From the NCBI GenBank assembly GCA_020217265.1, contig JAIWOS010000198.1, forward strand, positions 1 to 8,492: a DNA stretch of 8,492 nucleotides, read 5' to 3'. A program made the position numbers and the translations under genes. The DNA is from Thiobacillus sp. Lineage in GTDB: Bacteria; Pseudomonadota; Gammaproteobacteria; Burkholderiales; Thiobacillaceae. The notes below the pieces were generated by a model, which did no database searches, was not told where the DNA came from, and was given only the letters and a program-made list of their open reading frames with translations. Below, one piece after another: positions 1-5,821 of the stretch (positions within the stretch are counted from its first letter, which is position 1; every line of letters starts with the position of its first letter).

Positions 1-150
1 GGGCGTCGGGGCGGGAACCGGGGTAGGGGGCGGCGCGGGTTGCGGTGCCGGCGGCTGCGCCGCGCAGGCGGCAAGCAGCAGCGCGAATAGCGGCAGGCTT
101 GCGCGACGCGCGCCGGCACGCAAAGATGCGGCAACTCGCGGGGAGGGCAT
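1..150 (-). CDS. Lipoprotein, N-terminal part (probably MltA-like murein transglycosylase)
   Basis: Partial gene: 50 codons from an ATG at 150 and open to the window edge. The product starts with a basic segment, then a hydrophobic stretch ending in a lipobox (LLAAC, Cys at residue 29), then a run rich in Pro and Ala. This is a signal-peptidase II lipoprotein signal with a flexible linker, so the mature protein should be anchored in the outer membrane. No catalytic domain is inside the window. In Betaproteobacteria the lipoprotein gene next to apaG is usually mltA, a membrane-bound lytic transglycosylase that cleaves peptidoglycan; that identification rests only on context and the lipobox. 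The start is uncertain: the ATG has no clear Shine-Dalgarno sequence, and a TTG at 123 would give a more compact 20-residue signal peptide. It lies downstream of apaG on the same strand. Confidence 0.7.
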   Translation of the reverse strand, partial: MPSPRVAASLRAGARRASLPLFALLLAACAAQPPAPQPAPPPTPVPAPTP

Positions 151-153
151 TAC

Positions 154-246
154 ATGGAAAGCCAAGGCCTGGGCTGGTTGCTGCTGGAGGCGGGGATTGC
201 GCTGGGACTGCTGCTGTTCATCGTGTGGTGGACGATGAAGAAGTGA
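154..246 (+). CDS. Small single-pass membrane protein, 30 aa
   Basis: An ATG at 154 opens 30 codons ending in TGA. A strong Shine-Dalgarno sequence (GGAGGG, 142-147) lies six bases before it. The product begins MESQGLGW, continues with one hydrophobic helix of about 20 residues (roughly residues 7-26) that contains an acidic residue (LLLEAG), and ends in WWTMKK. The positively charged C-terminus suggests an N-out, C-in orientation. It lies opposite to, and between, the minus-strand genes apaG and the lipoprotein, so its promoter would lie inside the lipoprotein's signal-peptide codons. I do not recognise a named family. The ribosome-binding site, membrane-helix composition and basic tail make a real small protein likely, but the length is too short to be certain. 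Confidence 0.6.
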   Translation: MESQGLGWLLLEAGIALGLLLFIVWWTMKK

Positions 247-255
247 GCGCGGCGA

Positions 256-639
256 TCAATGCAGCACGCGCGGCATCGACAGGGTGAACGCGGGGATTTC
301 GGCATCGAACTTGTTGCCGTCTTCCGCCACCATCTGATACGTGCCGTGCATGGTGCCCACCGGCGTCGCCAGTGCGGTGCCGCTGGTGTATTCGAAACTC
401 TCGCCCGGGCGCAGCAGCGGCTGCTCGCCGACCACGCCGAGGCCCTTGACTTCCTGCACCACGTTTTCGGCGTCGGTGATGATCCAGTGACGCGAGATGA
501 GCTGCGCGGCCACCGTGCCGCTGTTGGCAATGGTGACGGTGTAGGCGAACACGTAGCGGTCCGCCGAGGGGTCGCTCTGGTCGGGAAGGTAAGCGGTGTT
601 GACGCTCACGTCGATGTGGTATTTCTTGCCTTCGGCCAC
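256..639 (-). CDS. apaG: ApaG protein (Co2+/Mg2+ efflux protein family)
   Basis: From a GTG at 639 the product has 127 residues, the usual length for ApaG. It shows family landmarks: the AYLPDQS segment near residue 16, ISRHWIITDA (48-57), the Gly-rich turn GLGVVG (66-71), RPGESFEYTSG (77-87), GTMHGTYQM (95-103) and the terminal FTLSMPRVLH. ApaG is a single beta-sandwich domain; in enterobacteria it lies in the apaH operon and is linked to Co2+ resistance, and its biochemical role is still poorly defined. The frame stays open upstream to a TTG at 681, but the extra 14 residues do not look like ApaG, and a minus-strand -10-like TACACT at 670-675 would exclude that start. The ribosome-binding site of the GTG is weak. 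The gene diverges from rpe and precedes the lipoprotein gene on the same strand. Confidence 0.93.
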   Translation of the reverse strand: MAEGKKYHIDVSVNTAYLPDQSDPSADRYVFAYTVTIANSGTVAAQLISRHWIITDAENVVQEVKGLGVVGEQPLLRPGESFEYTSGTALATPVGTMHGTYQMVAEDGNKFDAEIPAFTLSMPRVLH

Positions 640-728
640 GGCGCTGCTCGGACGGGTTGGAATGGCCCGAGTGTAACGCAATGACGTAAAATGTCGCAGT
701 TCGAATCCCCACCCTTCCGGAGCTTCCC
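640..728. promoter_or_regulatory. Divergent apaG/rpe promoter region
   Basis: This spacer separates the apaG GTG from the rpe ATG, so both promoters are expected here. On the minus strand TACACT (670-675) is a fair -10 for apaG, with no good -35. On the plus strand TAAAAT (687-692) is a fair -10 for rpe; the nearest -35-like TTGGAA (657-662) is too far away, at 24 bases. The rpe ribosome-binding site CGGAG is at 718-722. The promoter assignments are weak. Confidence 0.3.
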
Positions 729-1412
729 ATGACCTACCGCATCGCCCCGTCCATCCTGTCGGCCAACTTCGCCAAGCTCGGCGAGGAAGTCGACGACGTG
801 CTGAAGTCCGGCGCCGACATCGTCCACTTCGACGTGATGGACAACCACTACGTGCCCAACCTCACCATCGGCCCGCTGGTGTGCGAGGCGCTGCGGAAGC
901 ACGGCGTGACTGCGCCGATCGACGTGCACCTGATGGTGAAGCCGGTCGACCGCATCATCCCCGACTTCGCCAAGGCGGGCGCCACCTACATCACCTTCCA
1001 CCCGGAAGCCTCCGAACACATCGACCGCACCATCGGCCTGATCCGCGAAGCCGGCTGCCAGCCGGGCCTGGTGTTCAACCCCGCCACCCCGCTCGACGTG
1101 CTCGAATACACGCTCGACAAGATCGACATGGTGCTTCTGATGAGCGTGAACCCCGGCTTCGGCGGCCAGAAGTTCATTCCCTACGTGCTCGACAAGGCGA
1201 AGAAGGTGCGCAAGATGATCGACGAACGCGGCCTCAAGGTGAATGTCGAGATCGACGGCGGCGTCGGCCCGGCCAACATCGCCGAAGTCGCGCGCGCCGG
1301 CGTCGATACCTTCGTCGCCGGCTCGGCCGTGTTCGGCAAGCGCAACGAAGCCGACCCCAACCGCTACGACACCATCATCGGCCAGATGCGCGCCGAGCTG
1401 GCGAAGGTTTGA
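729..1412 (+). CDS. rpe: Ribulose-phosphate 3-epimerase
   Basis: Rpe interconverts D-ribulose 5-phosphate and D-xylulose 5-phosphate in the cytoplasm, in the pentose phosphate pathway and, in autotrophs, the Calvin cycle (where it is called cbbE). The 227-residue product is full length and begins [18 protein letters not shown]. The TIM-barrel active site is intact: HFDVMD gives the metal/catalytic residues His33, Asp35 and Met37, DVHLMV gives His67, the flexible loop is [12 protein letters not shown] (138-149), and EIDGGV gives Asp176. The phosphate-binding end is VAGSAVFG (196-203). The ATG is supported by CGGAG six bases upstream. It is first in the rpe-gph-trpE run; such a pairing with gph is common in proteobacteria. 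No alternative identity is plausible. Confidence 0.97.
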   Translation: MTYRIAPSILSANFAKLGEEVDDVLKSGADIVHFDVMDNHYVPNLTIGPLVCEALRKHGVTAPIDVHLMVKPVDRIIPDFAKAGATYITFHPEASEHIDRTIGLIREAGCQPGLVFNPATPLDVLEYTLDKIDMVLLMSVNPGFGGQKFIPYVLDKAKKVRKMIDERGLKVNVEIDGGVGPANIAEVARAGVDTFVAGSAVFGKRNEADPNRYDTIIGQMRAELAKV

Positions 1413-1422
1413 AGTCTGCTTA

Positions 1423-1491
1423 ACAGGGAGGTAAGGGAGGTTCTGGGAGGAAACCCTCAGGAACCCTCCCTTACCTCCCCTCCCTCCCTGT
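1423..1491. repeat. G-rich/C-rich inverted repeat in the rpe-gph gap
   Basis: A perfect 15-bp inverted repeat has arms gggaggtaagggagg (1426-1440) and its reverse complement at 1465-1479, with a 24-base centre. The pairing extends inward (ttc 1441-1443 with gaa 1461-1463, leaving c1464 as a bulge). It also extends outward in a second register (acaggga 1423-1429 with tccctgt 1485-1491). The left arm begins ten bases after the rpe stop and the right arm ends five bases before the gph ATG. The plus strand has no T-tract after the hairpin, so this is not a standard intrinsic terminator. It could be a repetitive element, an mRNA processing or stability structure, or a translational coupling element. 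Confidence 0.8.
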
Positions 1492-1496
1492 AAAAA

Positions 1497-2177
1497 ATGA
1501 ATTTTCCCATACCCATCAAAGCCGTCGTCATCGATCTCGACGGCACCCTGCTCGACACCGCACCCGATCTCGCGCACGCCGCTGAACTGATGATGGCCGA
1601 CCTCGGGCTGCCCTGCCCGAGCCTGGAAACGATTTCCACCTACATCGGCAACGGCGTGTCGCGGCTGGTCAAACGCGTGCTCACCGGCGAGATGGACGCC
1701 GAGCCCGATCCCGCGCTGTTCGAACGCGCGATCAAGCTCTACCAGAAGCATTACGGCGAACACGTCTCGCTGCATTCGCGGCCGTTTCCCGGCGTGGTCG
1801 AGGGGCTCGACGCTTTCAAGGCGATGGGCGTGCACGTGGCCTGCATCACCAACAAGGCCGCGCAGTTCACCCACCCGCTCCTGAAGGACACGGGGTTGTT
1901 CGACTATTTCGAGCTGATTCTTTCCGGCGACACCCTGCCGAAACGCAAGCCCGACCCGCTGCCGCTTTTGCATGCCTGCGAGAAATTCGGCATCGCGCCC
2001 AGGGAGCTGCTGCTGATCGGCGATTCGCTCAACGACACCCAGGCCGCGCGCGCGGCGGGCTCGCCCGTGTTCTGTGTGCCCTACGGCTACAACCGCGGCC
2101 GCCCCGTGAGCGAACTCGATCTCGACGCCGTGGTGCCGACGCTTGCGGATGCGGCGAAGATGGTGACGAAGGCATGA
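1497..2177 (+). CDS. gph: Phosphoglycolate phosphatase, HAD superfamily
   Basis: Gph hydrolyses 2-phosphoglycolate to glycolate in the cytoplasm. It removes the product of RuBisCO oxygenation in autotrophs (cbbZ) or of DNA 3'-end repair. The 226-residue product has all HAD motifs: motif I DLDGTLLDT with nucleophile Asp13 and acid/base Asp15, motif II ITNK with Thr118, motif III Lys151 in KRKPDP, and motif IV GDSLND (175-180). The alpha-helical cap between motifs I and II (about residues 20-95) is of the Gph type and carries the YIGNGVSRLVKR segment (49-60). The ATG at 1497 fits the family N-terminus, but nothing resembling a Shine-Dalgarno sequence precedes it: the upstream bases are the C-rich hairpin arm and a short A-run. 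Some related HAD phosphatases act on other small phosphates, but the cap and the pairing with rpe favour Gph. Confidence 0.93.
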   Translation: MNFPIPIKAVVIDLDGTLLDTAPDLAHAAELMMADLGLPCPSLETISTYIGNGVSRLVKRVLTGEMDAEPDPALFERAIKLYQKHYGEHVSLHSRPFPGVVEGLDAFKAMGVHVACITNKAAQFTHPLLKDTGLFDYFELILSGDTLPKRKPDPLPLLHACEKFGIAPRELLLIGDSLNDTQAARAAGSPVFCVPYGYNRGRPVSELDLDAVVPTLADAAKMVTKA

Positions 2178-2181
2178 ATCC

Positions 2182-2288
2182 AGGGGCTAGGTGCCTGGGG
2201 TTAGGGCTTAGGGAGCGCGCGCCGGGCGCGCGATGGTGACGCTGCGCATCGCTTTTCCCCAATCCCCGGTTCCTAACTCCAAGCCCCT
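2182..2288. repeat. Imperfect G-rich/C-rich inverted repeat in the gph-trpE gap
   Basis: The outer arms aggggct (2182-2188) and agcccct (2282-2288) pair perfectly. Further in, gttagg (2200-2205) pairs with cctaac (2272-2277). At the centre is a GC hairpin, cgcgcgcc (2216-2223) with ggcgcgcg (2225-2232). The left side is a run of degenerate heptamer-like units (ggggtta, gggctta) and the right side a matching C-rich run (ccccaat, ccccggt). As in the rpe-gph gap, the arms fill the space from stop codon to start codon. There is no T-tract. It probably belongs to a degenerate intergenic repeat family rather than being a trp attenuator, because it contains no Trp-codon leader peptide. Confidence 0.6.
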
Positions 2289-2294
2289 ACAAAG

Positions 2295-3773
2295 ATGACC
2301 GAACAAGACTTCTTCGACCTCGCCCGCGCCGGCTACAACCGCATTCCGCTCACGCGCGAACTGCCCGGCGACCTGGAGACGCCGCTCTCCGTCTATCTGA
2401 AACTCGCCAACGCGCCCTACACCTACCTGCTCGAATCGGTGGTCGGCGGCGAGCGTTTCGGCCGCTACTCCTTCATCGGCCTGCCGGCGCGCACGGTGAT
2501 CCGCGTGCGCGCGCACGTGCTCACGGTCGAAACCGACGGCCAGGTGGTCGAGGAGCACAACCTCGATGATCCGCTCGCCTTCATCGCCGACTACCAGGCG
2601 CGCTTCAAGGCCGCGCCGGTGGCCGGACTGCCGCGCTTCACCGGTGGGCTCGCCGGATACTTCGGCTACGACACCATCCGCTACATCGAGAAGCGGCTCG
2701 CTGCGACACGGAAGCCCGACGCCATCCACACGCCGGACATCCTGCTCATGCTCACCGAGGAGCTGGCGGTGTTCGACAACCTCGCCGGCAAGCTCTACCT
2801 CATCACCCACGCCGACCCCATGCAGGCCAACGCCTACGCCAACGCCTGCCTGCGGCTGGGCGAACTCGCCGCGCAGCTGCGCCAGCCGGTGAGCCTGCCG
2901 CCCGAGCCGCGCGCGGAAGCCGCCGACCCGGTGTCCGAATTCGGCGAGGCAGAATTCAAGGCCGCGGTACAAAAGGCCAAGGATTACATCGGCGCCGGCG
3001 ACATCATGCAGGTGGTGCTCTCCCAGCGCATGGCGCGGCCGTTCGGCGCAAGCCCGCTGTCGCTGTACCGCGCGCTCAGGAGCCTCAATCCGTCGCCCTA
3101 CATGTTCTATTACGACTTCGGCGGCTTCCACGTCGTCGGCTCGTCGCCCGAAATCCTGGTGCGGCTCGAAGGCGACACCGTCACCCTGCGCCCCATCGCC
3201 GGCACCCGCCCGCGCGGCCTCACCCGCGAGGACGACCAGCGTCTCGCCGAGGAACTGCTGGCCGACCCCAAGGAATGCGCCGAGCACCTGCAACTGCTCG
3301 ACCTGGGGCGCAACGACACCGGCCGCGTCGCCGTCACCGGCAGCGTCAAAGTCACCGAGAACATGACCATCGAGCGCTACTCGCACGTCATGCACATCGT
3401 TTCCAACGTCGAAGGCAAACTGAAGCCGGAGCTTTCCGCCATCGACGTGCTGCGCGCGAGCTTCCCCGCCGGCACCGTGTCCGGCGCGCCCAAGGTGCGG
3501 GCGATGGAAATCATCGACGAACTCGAACCCACGAAGCGCGGCGTGTATGCCGGCGCGGTGGGCTACCTCGGCTTCACCGGCGACATGGATCTGGCGATCG
3601 CCATCCGCACTGCCGTCGTCAAGGACGGCATGCTCTACGCCCAGGCCGGCGCGGGCATCGTCGCCGACTCGGTGCCCGACAACGAATGGATGGAAACGCT
3701 CAACAAGGCGCGCGCCGTGGTGCGCGCGGCCGAGCTTGCCCAGGCGCGTTTCGGCGGCGAGACGGCGGACTGA
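2295..3773 (+). CDS. trpE: Anthranilate synthase component I
   Basis: TrpE makes anthranilate from chorismate, with ammonia supplied by the glutamine amidotransferase subunit TrpG; it is the first committed step of tryptophan synthesis, in the cytoplasm. The 492 residues are full length. The N-terminal domain (about 13-170) starts GYNRIPL and carries the tryptophan-feedback motif LLES (45-48). The chorismate-binding domain (about 219-480) has NPSPYMFY (265-272), PIAGTRPRG (300-308), [12 protein letters not shown] (334-345), [12 protein letters not shown] (393-404) and [10 protein letters not shown] (450-459). The ATG matches the usual betaproteobacterial N-terminus. No Shine-Dalgarno sequence is visible. 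The expected partner trpG does not follow; a convergent gene starts 18 bases after the stop, so trpG must lie elsewhere. PabB is less likely because of the N-terminal motif and full-length match. Confidence 0.96.
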   Translation: MTEQDFFDLARAGYNRIPLTRELPGDLETPLSVYLKLANAPYTYLLESVVGGERFGRYSFIGLPARTVIRVRAHVLTVETDGQVVEEHNLDDPLAFIADYQARFKAAPVAGLPRFTGGLAGYFGYDTIRYIEKRLAATRKPDAIHTPDILLMLTEELAVFDNLAGKLYLITHADPMQANAYANACLRLGELAAQLRQPVSLPPEPRAEAADPVSEFGEAEFKAAVQKAKDYIGAGDIMQVVLSQRMARPFGASPLSLYRALRSLNPSPYMFYYDFGGFHVVGSSPEILVRLEGDTVTLRPIAGTRPRGLTREDDQRLAEELLADPKECAEHLQLLDLGRNDTGRVAVTGSVKVTENMTIERYSHVMHIVSNVEGKLKPELSAIDVLRASFPAGTVSGAPKVRAMEIIDELEPTKRGVYAGAVGYLGFTGDMDLAIAIRTAVVKDGMLYAQAGAGIVADSVPDNEWMETLNKARAVVRAAELAQARFGGETAD

Positions 3774-3780
3774 TTCCCGT

Positions 3781-3805
3781 CCGTCGGCGGTTCAGCCGCC
3801 GACGG
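3781..3805. terminator. Perfect 10-bp hairpin between convergent trpE and membrane-protein genes
   Basis: The arms ccgtcggcgg (3781-3790) and ccgccgacgg (3796-3805) pair perfectly around a 5-base loop. It lies eight bases after the trpE stop, and the stop codon of the minus-strand gene (3792-3794) is in the loop. It is well placed to end transcription in both directions, but no T-tract follows on either strand, so it may act through Rho or RNA stability instead. Confidence 0.5.
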
Positions 3806-4403
3806 CTGCAAGCTGTCGCCGGCGCCACAGCAGCACGCCCATCAGCAGCACGCAGGCAGCGGCCATCGCGGCCGGAAAGAATACCGTCGTGAACGTGCGC
3901 TGCCCCAGCGCGGCGACGATCAGCGCGTTGCGCACGACCAGAATCCCCAGAAAGCCGACGGGCTCGCTCCAGGGCCGATGCCAGGATTTGCGCACGGTGG
4001 GGCCGAAACCGAGCAGCTCCACCCCCGTCACCAGCACAATCGCCCACAGCGGATCGTTGGCCACCGCCCAGAGCGGAATCGCCGCGAGCCCGGCGATGAA
4101 AAACCCCCAGTCGCTGCGCGTGATGCGTATCTCCGACCGTGTCGTCCAGGCGATCGCGGCAACGGCGAGCGTGACCGCGGCGGAAAAACCGACCGCCCAC
4201 GCGCCCGCGCCGCCCTCGGCGCTGAGCGTGGCGAAGAATGCCACCGAGGTATTCGTGCCCCAGACCACCCAGGAAAACAGGTGGGGCTTGGTCGTGCCGG
4301 CACGGATGGAACGGAAATACGGCACGTAGGCGACAAACGTCAGCGCCATTGCCGCGGCGCTCAGCAGCGCCTGAAACGACAGTGCATCCATTCCGGCTGT
4401 CAT
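3792..4403 (-). CDS. Seven-helix integral membrane protein with internal duplication (PQ-loop/SWEET-like?)
   Basis: From an ATG at 4403 the product has 203 residues, almost all hydrophobic, with about seven predicted helices (near 11-30, 43-60, 66-86, 100-117, 119-136, 148-167, 173-192) and a basic WRRRQ tail. The two halves look related: YVPYFRSIRAGTTKPHLFSW (27-46, after helix 1) has a counterpart in GFGPTVRKSWHRPWSEPVGF (132-151, after helix 5). A three-helix unit repeated around a linker helix, with a Pro and a basic loop after the first helix, recalls PQ-loop/SWEET carriers, but the exact PQ pair is absent. I infer a small-solute carrier; the substrate is unknown. The start overlaps the stop of the 21-codon ORF (ATGA). 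A second ATG at 4391 is possible; neither has an ideal ribosome-binding site (GAGG is two bases from the first). It is the last gene of the minus-strand cluster. Confidence 0.8.
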   Translation of the reverse strand: MTAGMDALSFQALLSAAAMALTFVAYVPYFRSIRAGTTKPHLFSWVVWGTNTSVAFFATLSAEGGAGAWAVGFSAAVTLAVAAIAWTTRSEIRITRSDWGFFIAGLAAIPLWAVANDPLWAIVLVTGVELLGFGPTVRKSWHRPWSEPVGFLGILVVRNALIVAALGQRTFTTVFFPAAMAAACVLLMGVLLWRRRQLAAVGG

Positions 4404-4465
4404 GCCTCGATTCGGTAGCTGTCGGCGCGGCGGGCGCGTACGCCGGGCGTGAAGTCCTCGGGCAT
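4400..4465 (-). CDS. 21-codon ORF bridging the cupin and membrane-protein genes
   Basis: The ATG at 4465 overlaps the cupin stop (TGATG) and its TGA (4402-4400) overlaps the ATG of the membrane protein (ATGA). The whole 66-base gap is therefore one short frame that keeps ribosomes moving between the two larger genes. The product begins MPEDFTPGVRARR; it is charged and has no membrane segment. The next gene's only Shine-Dalgarno-like bases (GAGG) are inside its last codons. It could be a coupling mini-cistron or the remnant of a longer gene. I know no family for it. Confidence 0.4.
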   Translation of the reverse strand: MPEDFTPGVRARRADSYRIEA

Positions 4466-4956
4466 CAGTAGGGCGTGCCGTCCTTGTGGCTGAACGTCCA
4501 CTGGCCGTCGATGAAGCGGGCGGCGAGATCGTCGTCCGGGTAGGTGACTTCGTCTCCCGAGGTGCGGTCGCCGATCTCGAGATAGAGCACGTCCGCGTCC
4601 GTTTCGTTGACGAGCGTGTGCGCATCGCCGGAGCCCGCGCGAAAGCCCGCGCACATGCCCGGGGCGAGCGGCGTGCGGCCGGCATTGGTGACGAGGGTGG
4701 GGCAGCCATCGAGGATGTACACGAACTCGTCCTGCTTCGCGTGCGCGTGGCGCAGCGAGGACACCGCGCCGGGCGCCAGCCGGGTAAGGTTCACGCCAAA
4801 ATTCGTGAGGCCGAACAGGTCGCCCAGCGGCCGTTTCTGCCGGCCTGCCAGGCGTGCGGCCAGCATCGCGGCGACGGGCGCGGGGTAATTGGTGGGACGC
4901 GCCCGCAACGGGGCATCGGCGGCCACGATTGCAAGGGGCGGCGGTGTGTCGGGCAT
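4465..4956 (-). CDS. Cupin-domain protein
   Basis: The product has 163 residues with one cupin (double-stranded beta-helix) domain at about 53-130. Cupin motif 1 is G63..H70-A-H72....E77......G84, and motif 2 ends G110..H113...N117, so all four metal ligands (His70, His72, Glu77, His113) are present and a metal site is likely. The C-terminal tail has EVTYPDDDL (136-144). The whole resembles uncharacterised single-cupin proteins of the COG3837 kind, which have no established reaction; sugar-related binding or an enzyme role is possible. The ATG at 4956 has an excellent ribosome-binding site, AAGGAG, five bases away, whose first A is the last base of the upstream stop codon. It is third in the minus-strand cluster. 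Confidence 0.88.
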   Translation of the reverse strand: MPDTPPPLAIVAADAPLRARPTNYPAPVAAMLAARLAGRQKRPLGDLFGLTNFGVNLTRLAPGAVSSLRHAHAKQDEFVYILDGCPTLVTNAGRTPLAPGMCAGFRAGSGDAHTLVNETDADVLYLEIGDRTSGDEVTYPDDDLAARFIDGQWTFSHKDGTPY

Positions 4957-4966
4957 GGCGACTCCT

Positions 4967-5377
4967 TCAGGCTTGAGATGAATTTGACGCGGGCGCGGGC
5001 GGCGCGGCGGTGTCTGTCAGACTGTAGCAGGCCGTGGCACTGATGGCCCGGCCGTGGCCGTCGAGCCGGAAGGTCTCGGCCACCGGACCGCGATGCCCTA
5101 GGTAATAAATCGTGAGGCTGTCCACTCCGGCGAGCACGTCGATCAGGCTGAAATTGAGATCGGGGATCCGCGCCAGCCCCGTCGTCCAGTAGCGGCGCAG
5201 GGCCGCGCGGCCGCGCAGGCAGCCGCTGGGCTCGCTGGCGAACGTAACGATGTACGGGGAGCGGAATTCCGGCTCCGCCACGAAAAGATCGAGCACGGCG
5301 TCCACGTCGTGGCGGTTCCAGGCATCGAGCCAGCGATGCGCAAAATCCAGGGCGGCGTTCGGTGTCAGTGGTGTCAT
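4967..5377 (-). CDS. NTF2-like (SnoaL-type) protein
   Basis: From the ATG at 5377 the product has 136 residues. The N-terminal helix ALDFAHRWLDAWNRHDVDAV (9-28) and the following VLDLFVAEPEFRSPY (28-42) are the signature of the SnoaL/NTF2 fold. The middle segment RGRAALRRYWTTGLARIPDL (55-74) and a final beta-strand part ending near residue 121 complete the cone-shaped domain, followed by a Pro/Ala/Ser tail. Family members bind small hydrophobic molecules, sometimes as isomerases or hydrolases, and the fold does not reveal the substrate. The start is supported by GGAGAA about seven bases upstream. The longer open frame to 5659 overlaps the DUF1127 gene and is not protein-like. It is 16 bases after the DUF1127 gene and 10 before the cupin, so co-translation is likely. 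Confidence 0.87.
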   Translation of the reverse strand: MTPLTPNAALDFAHRWLDAWNRHDVDAVLDLFVAEPEFRSPYIVTFASEPSGCLRGRAALRRYWTTGLARIPDLNFSLIDVLAGVDSLTIYYLGHRGPVAETFRLDGHGRAISATACYSLTDTAAPPAPASNSSQA

Positions 5378-5393
5378 GCGAATTTTCTCCGGT

Positions 5394-5636
5394 TCAGGTA
5401 CGGTACCTGCCGCGCGCGGCGGCGTCGATGTTGCTGCGCGTGAGTCCCAGGTCGTGCAGGGCGCGCTCGTCGAGCGCGCAGAGCTGTTGCGCGCCCCGGC
5501 GGTGGCGCAAGGCGCGCAACAGCCAGCGCCACCACGCCGCGAGCAGCCGCCTGCGGTAGCGATTCCGCAGACGCGCTGCGTAGCGCACGCGATCGCGTAT
5601 GTCGATGCTTGAATCTCGACTGTCCGTGCGGTCCAT
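5394..5636 (-). CDS. DUF1127 (YjiS-like) small arginine-rich protein
   Basis: The 80-residue product has an acidic/basic N-terminal segment (1-30) and then a DUF1127 core (about 31-77): a Trp-rich amphipathic helix LLAAWWRWLLRALRHRRGAQ (31-50), the conserved LDERALHDLGLTRSNI (55-70) and a short basic end. DUF1127 proteins are small, positively charged and mostly uncharacterised; some alphaproteobacterial members affect RNA turnover and phosphate or carbon metabolism. The ATG at 5636 is chosen over an open frame to 5690 because GAGGGG lies five bases upstream. It is the first gene of the minus-strand cluster and faces a MocR regulator, the same pairing as E. coli yjiS with yjiR. Confidence 0.88.
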   Translation of the reverse strand: MDRTDSRDSSIDIRDRVRYAARLRNRYRRRLLAAWWRWLLRALRHRRGAQQLCALDERALHDLGLTRSNIDAAARGRYRT

Positions 5637-5709
5637 TGCTGCCCCTCGCGCGTTGCCATGCCCGCATGCTAGGCCGCGGCGGGCTTGCAAACACGTTCAG
5701 CTATGCTGG

Positions 5710-5758
5710 AATCCGTGCAGTACAGTTCGGCAATCTTTAAATCTGTACTGCACGGATT
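5710..5758. promoter_or_regulatory. Perfect 16-bp inverted repeat, likely MocR operator
   Basis: The arms aatccgtgcagtacag (5710-5725) and ctgtactgcacggatt (5743-5758) are exact reverse complements. They are spaced 33 bp start to start, about three helical turns, around an A+T-richer centre that includes TTTAAA. It lies in the only spacer shared by the MocR gene and the divergent DUF1127 operon. MocR proteins are dimeric and bind paired repeats near their own promoters, so autoregulation together with control of the operon is the natural inference. I could not assign -35/-10 boxes with confidence. Confidence 0.75.
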
Positions 5759-5821
5759 TCCGTCGGACTGTATCGCGCGGTCGGCGGCGGCGGTTCTAGG
5801 CTACGCGCTGAAGGAGGACGC

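Noticed and set aside
640..681. A TTG start at 681 giving a 141-residue ApaG
   Set aside because: The added residues are not ApaG-like, and 127 residues from the GTG fits the family length.
1426..1479. The rpe-gph hairpin as an intrinsic terminator
   Set aside because: No T-tract follows on the plus strand; the A-run before gph would be a T-tract only on the other strand and on the wrong side.
606..1973. A 455-codon minus-strand open frame across rpe and gph
   Set aside because: It is antisense to two well-recognised genes, has His/Val/Asp-rich composition typical of the reverse frame of G+C-rich codons, and matches no family.
2233..2298. A 21-codon frame before trpE as a trp leader peptide/attenuator
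   Set aside because: It has no Trp codons, no ribosome-binding site and no terminator T-tract; its sequence is a translation of the C-rich repeat.
2208..3395. A 395-codon minus-strand open frame across trpE
   Set aside because: It is a shadow of trpE with the same reverse-frame composition and no motif.
4404..4709. A longer N-terminus for the membrane protein, with start at 4709
   Set aside because: The extra 102 residues are Arg/Ser/Thr-rich, lie antiphase over the cupin gene, and do not resemble protein.
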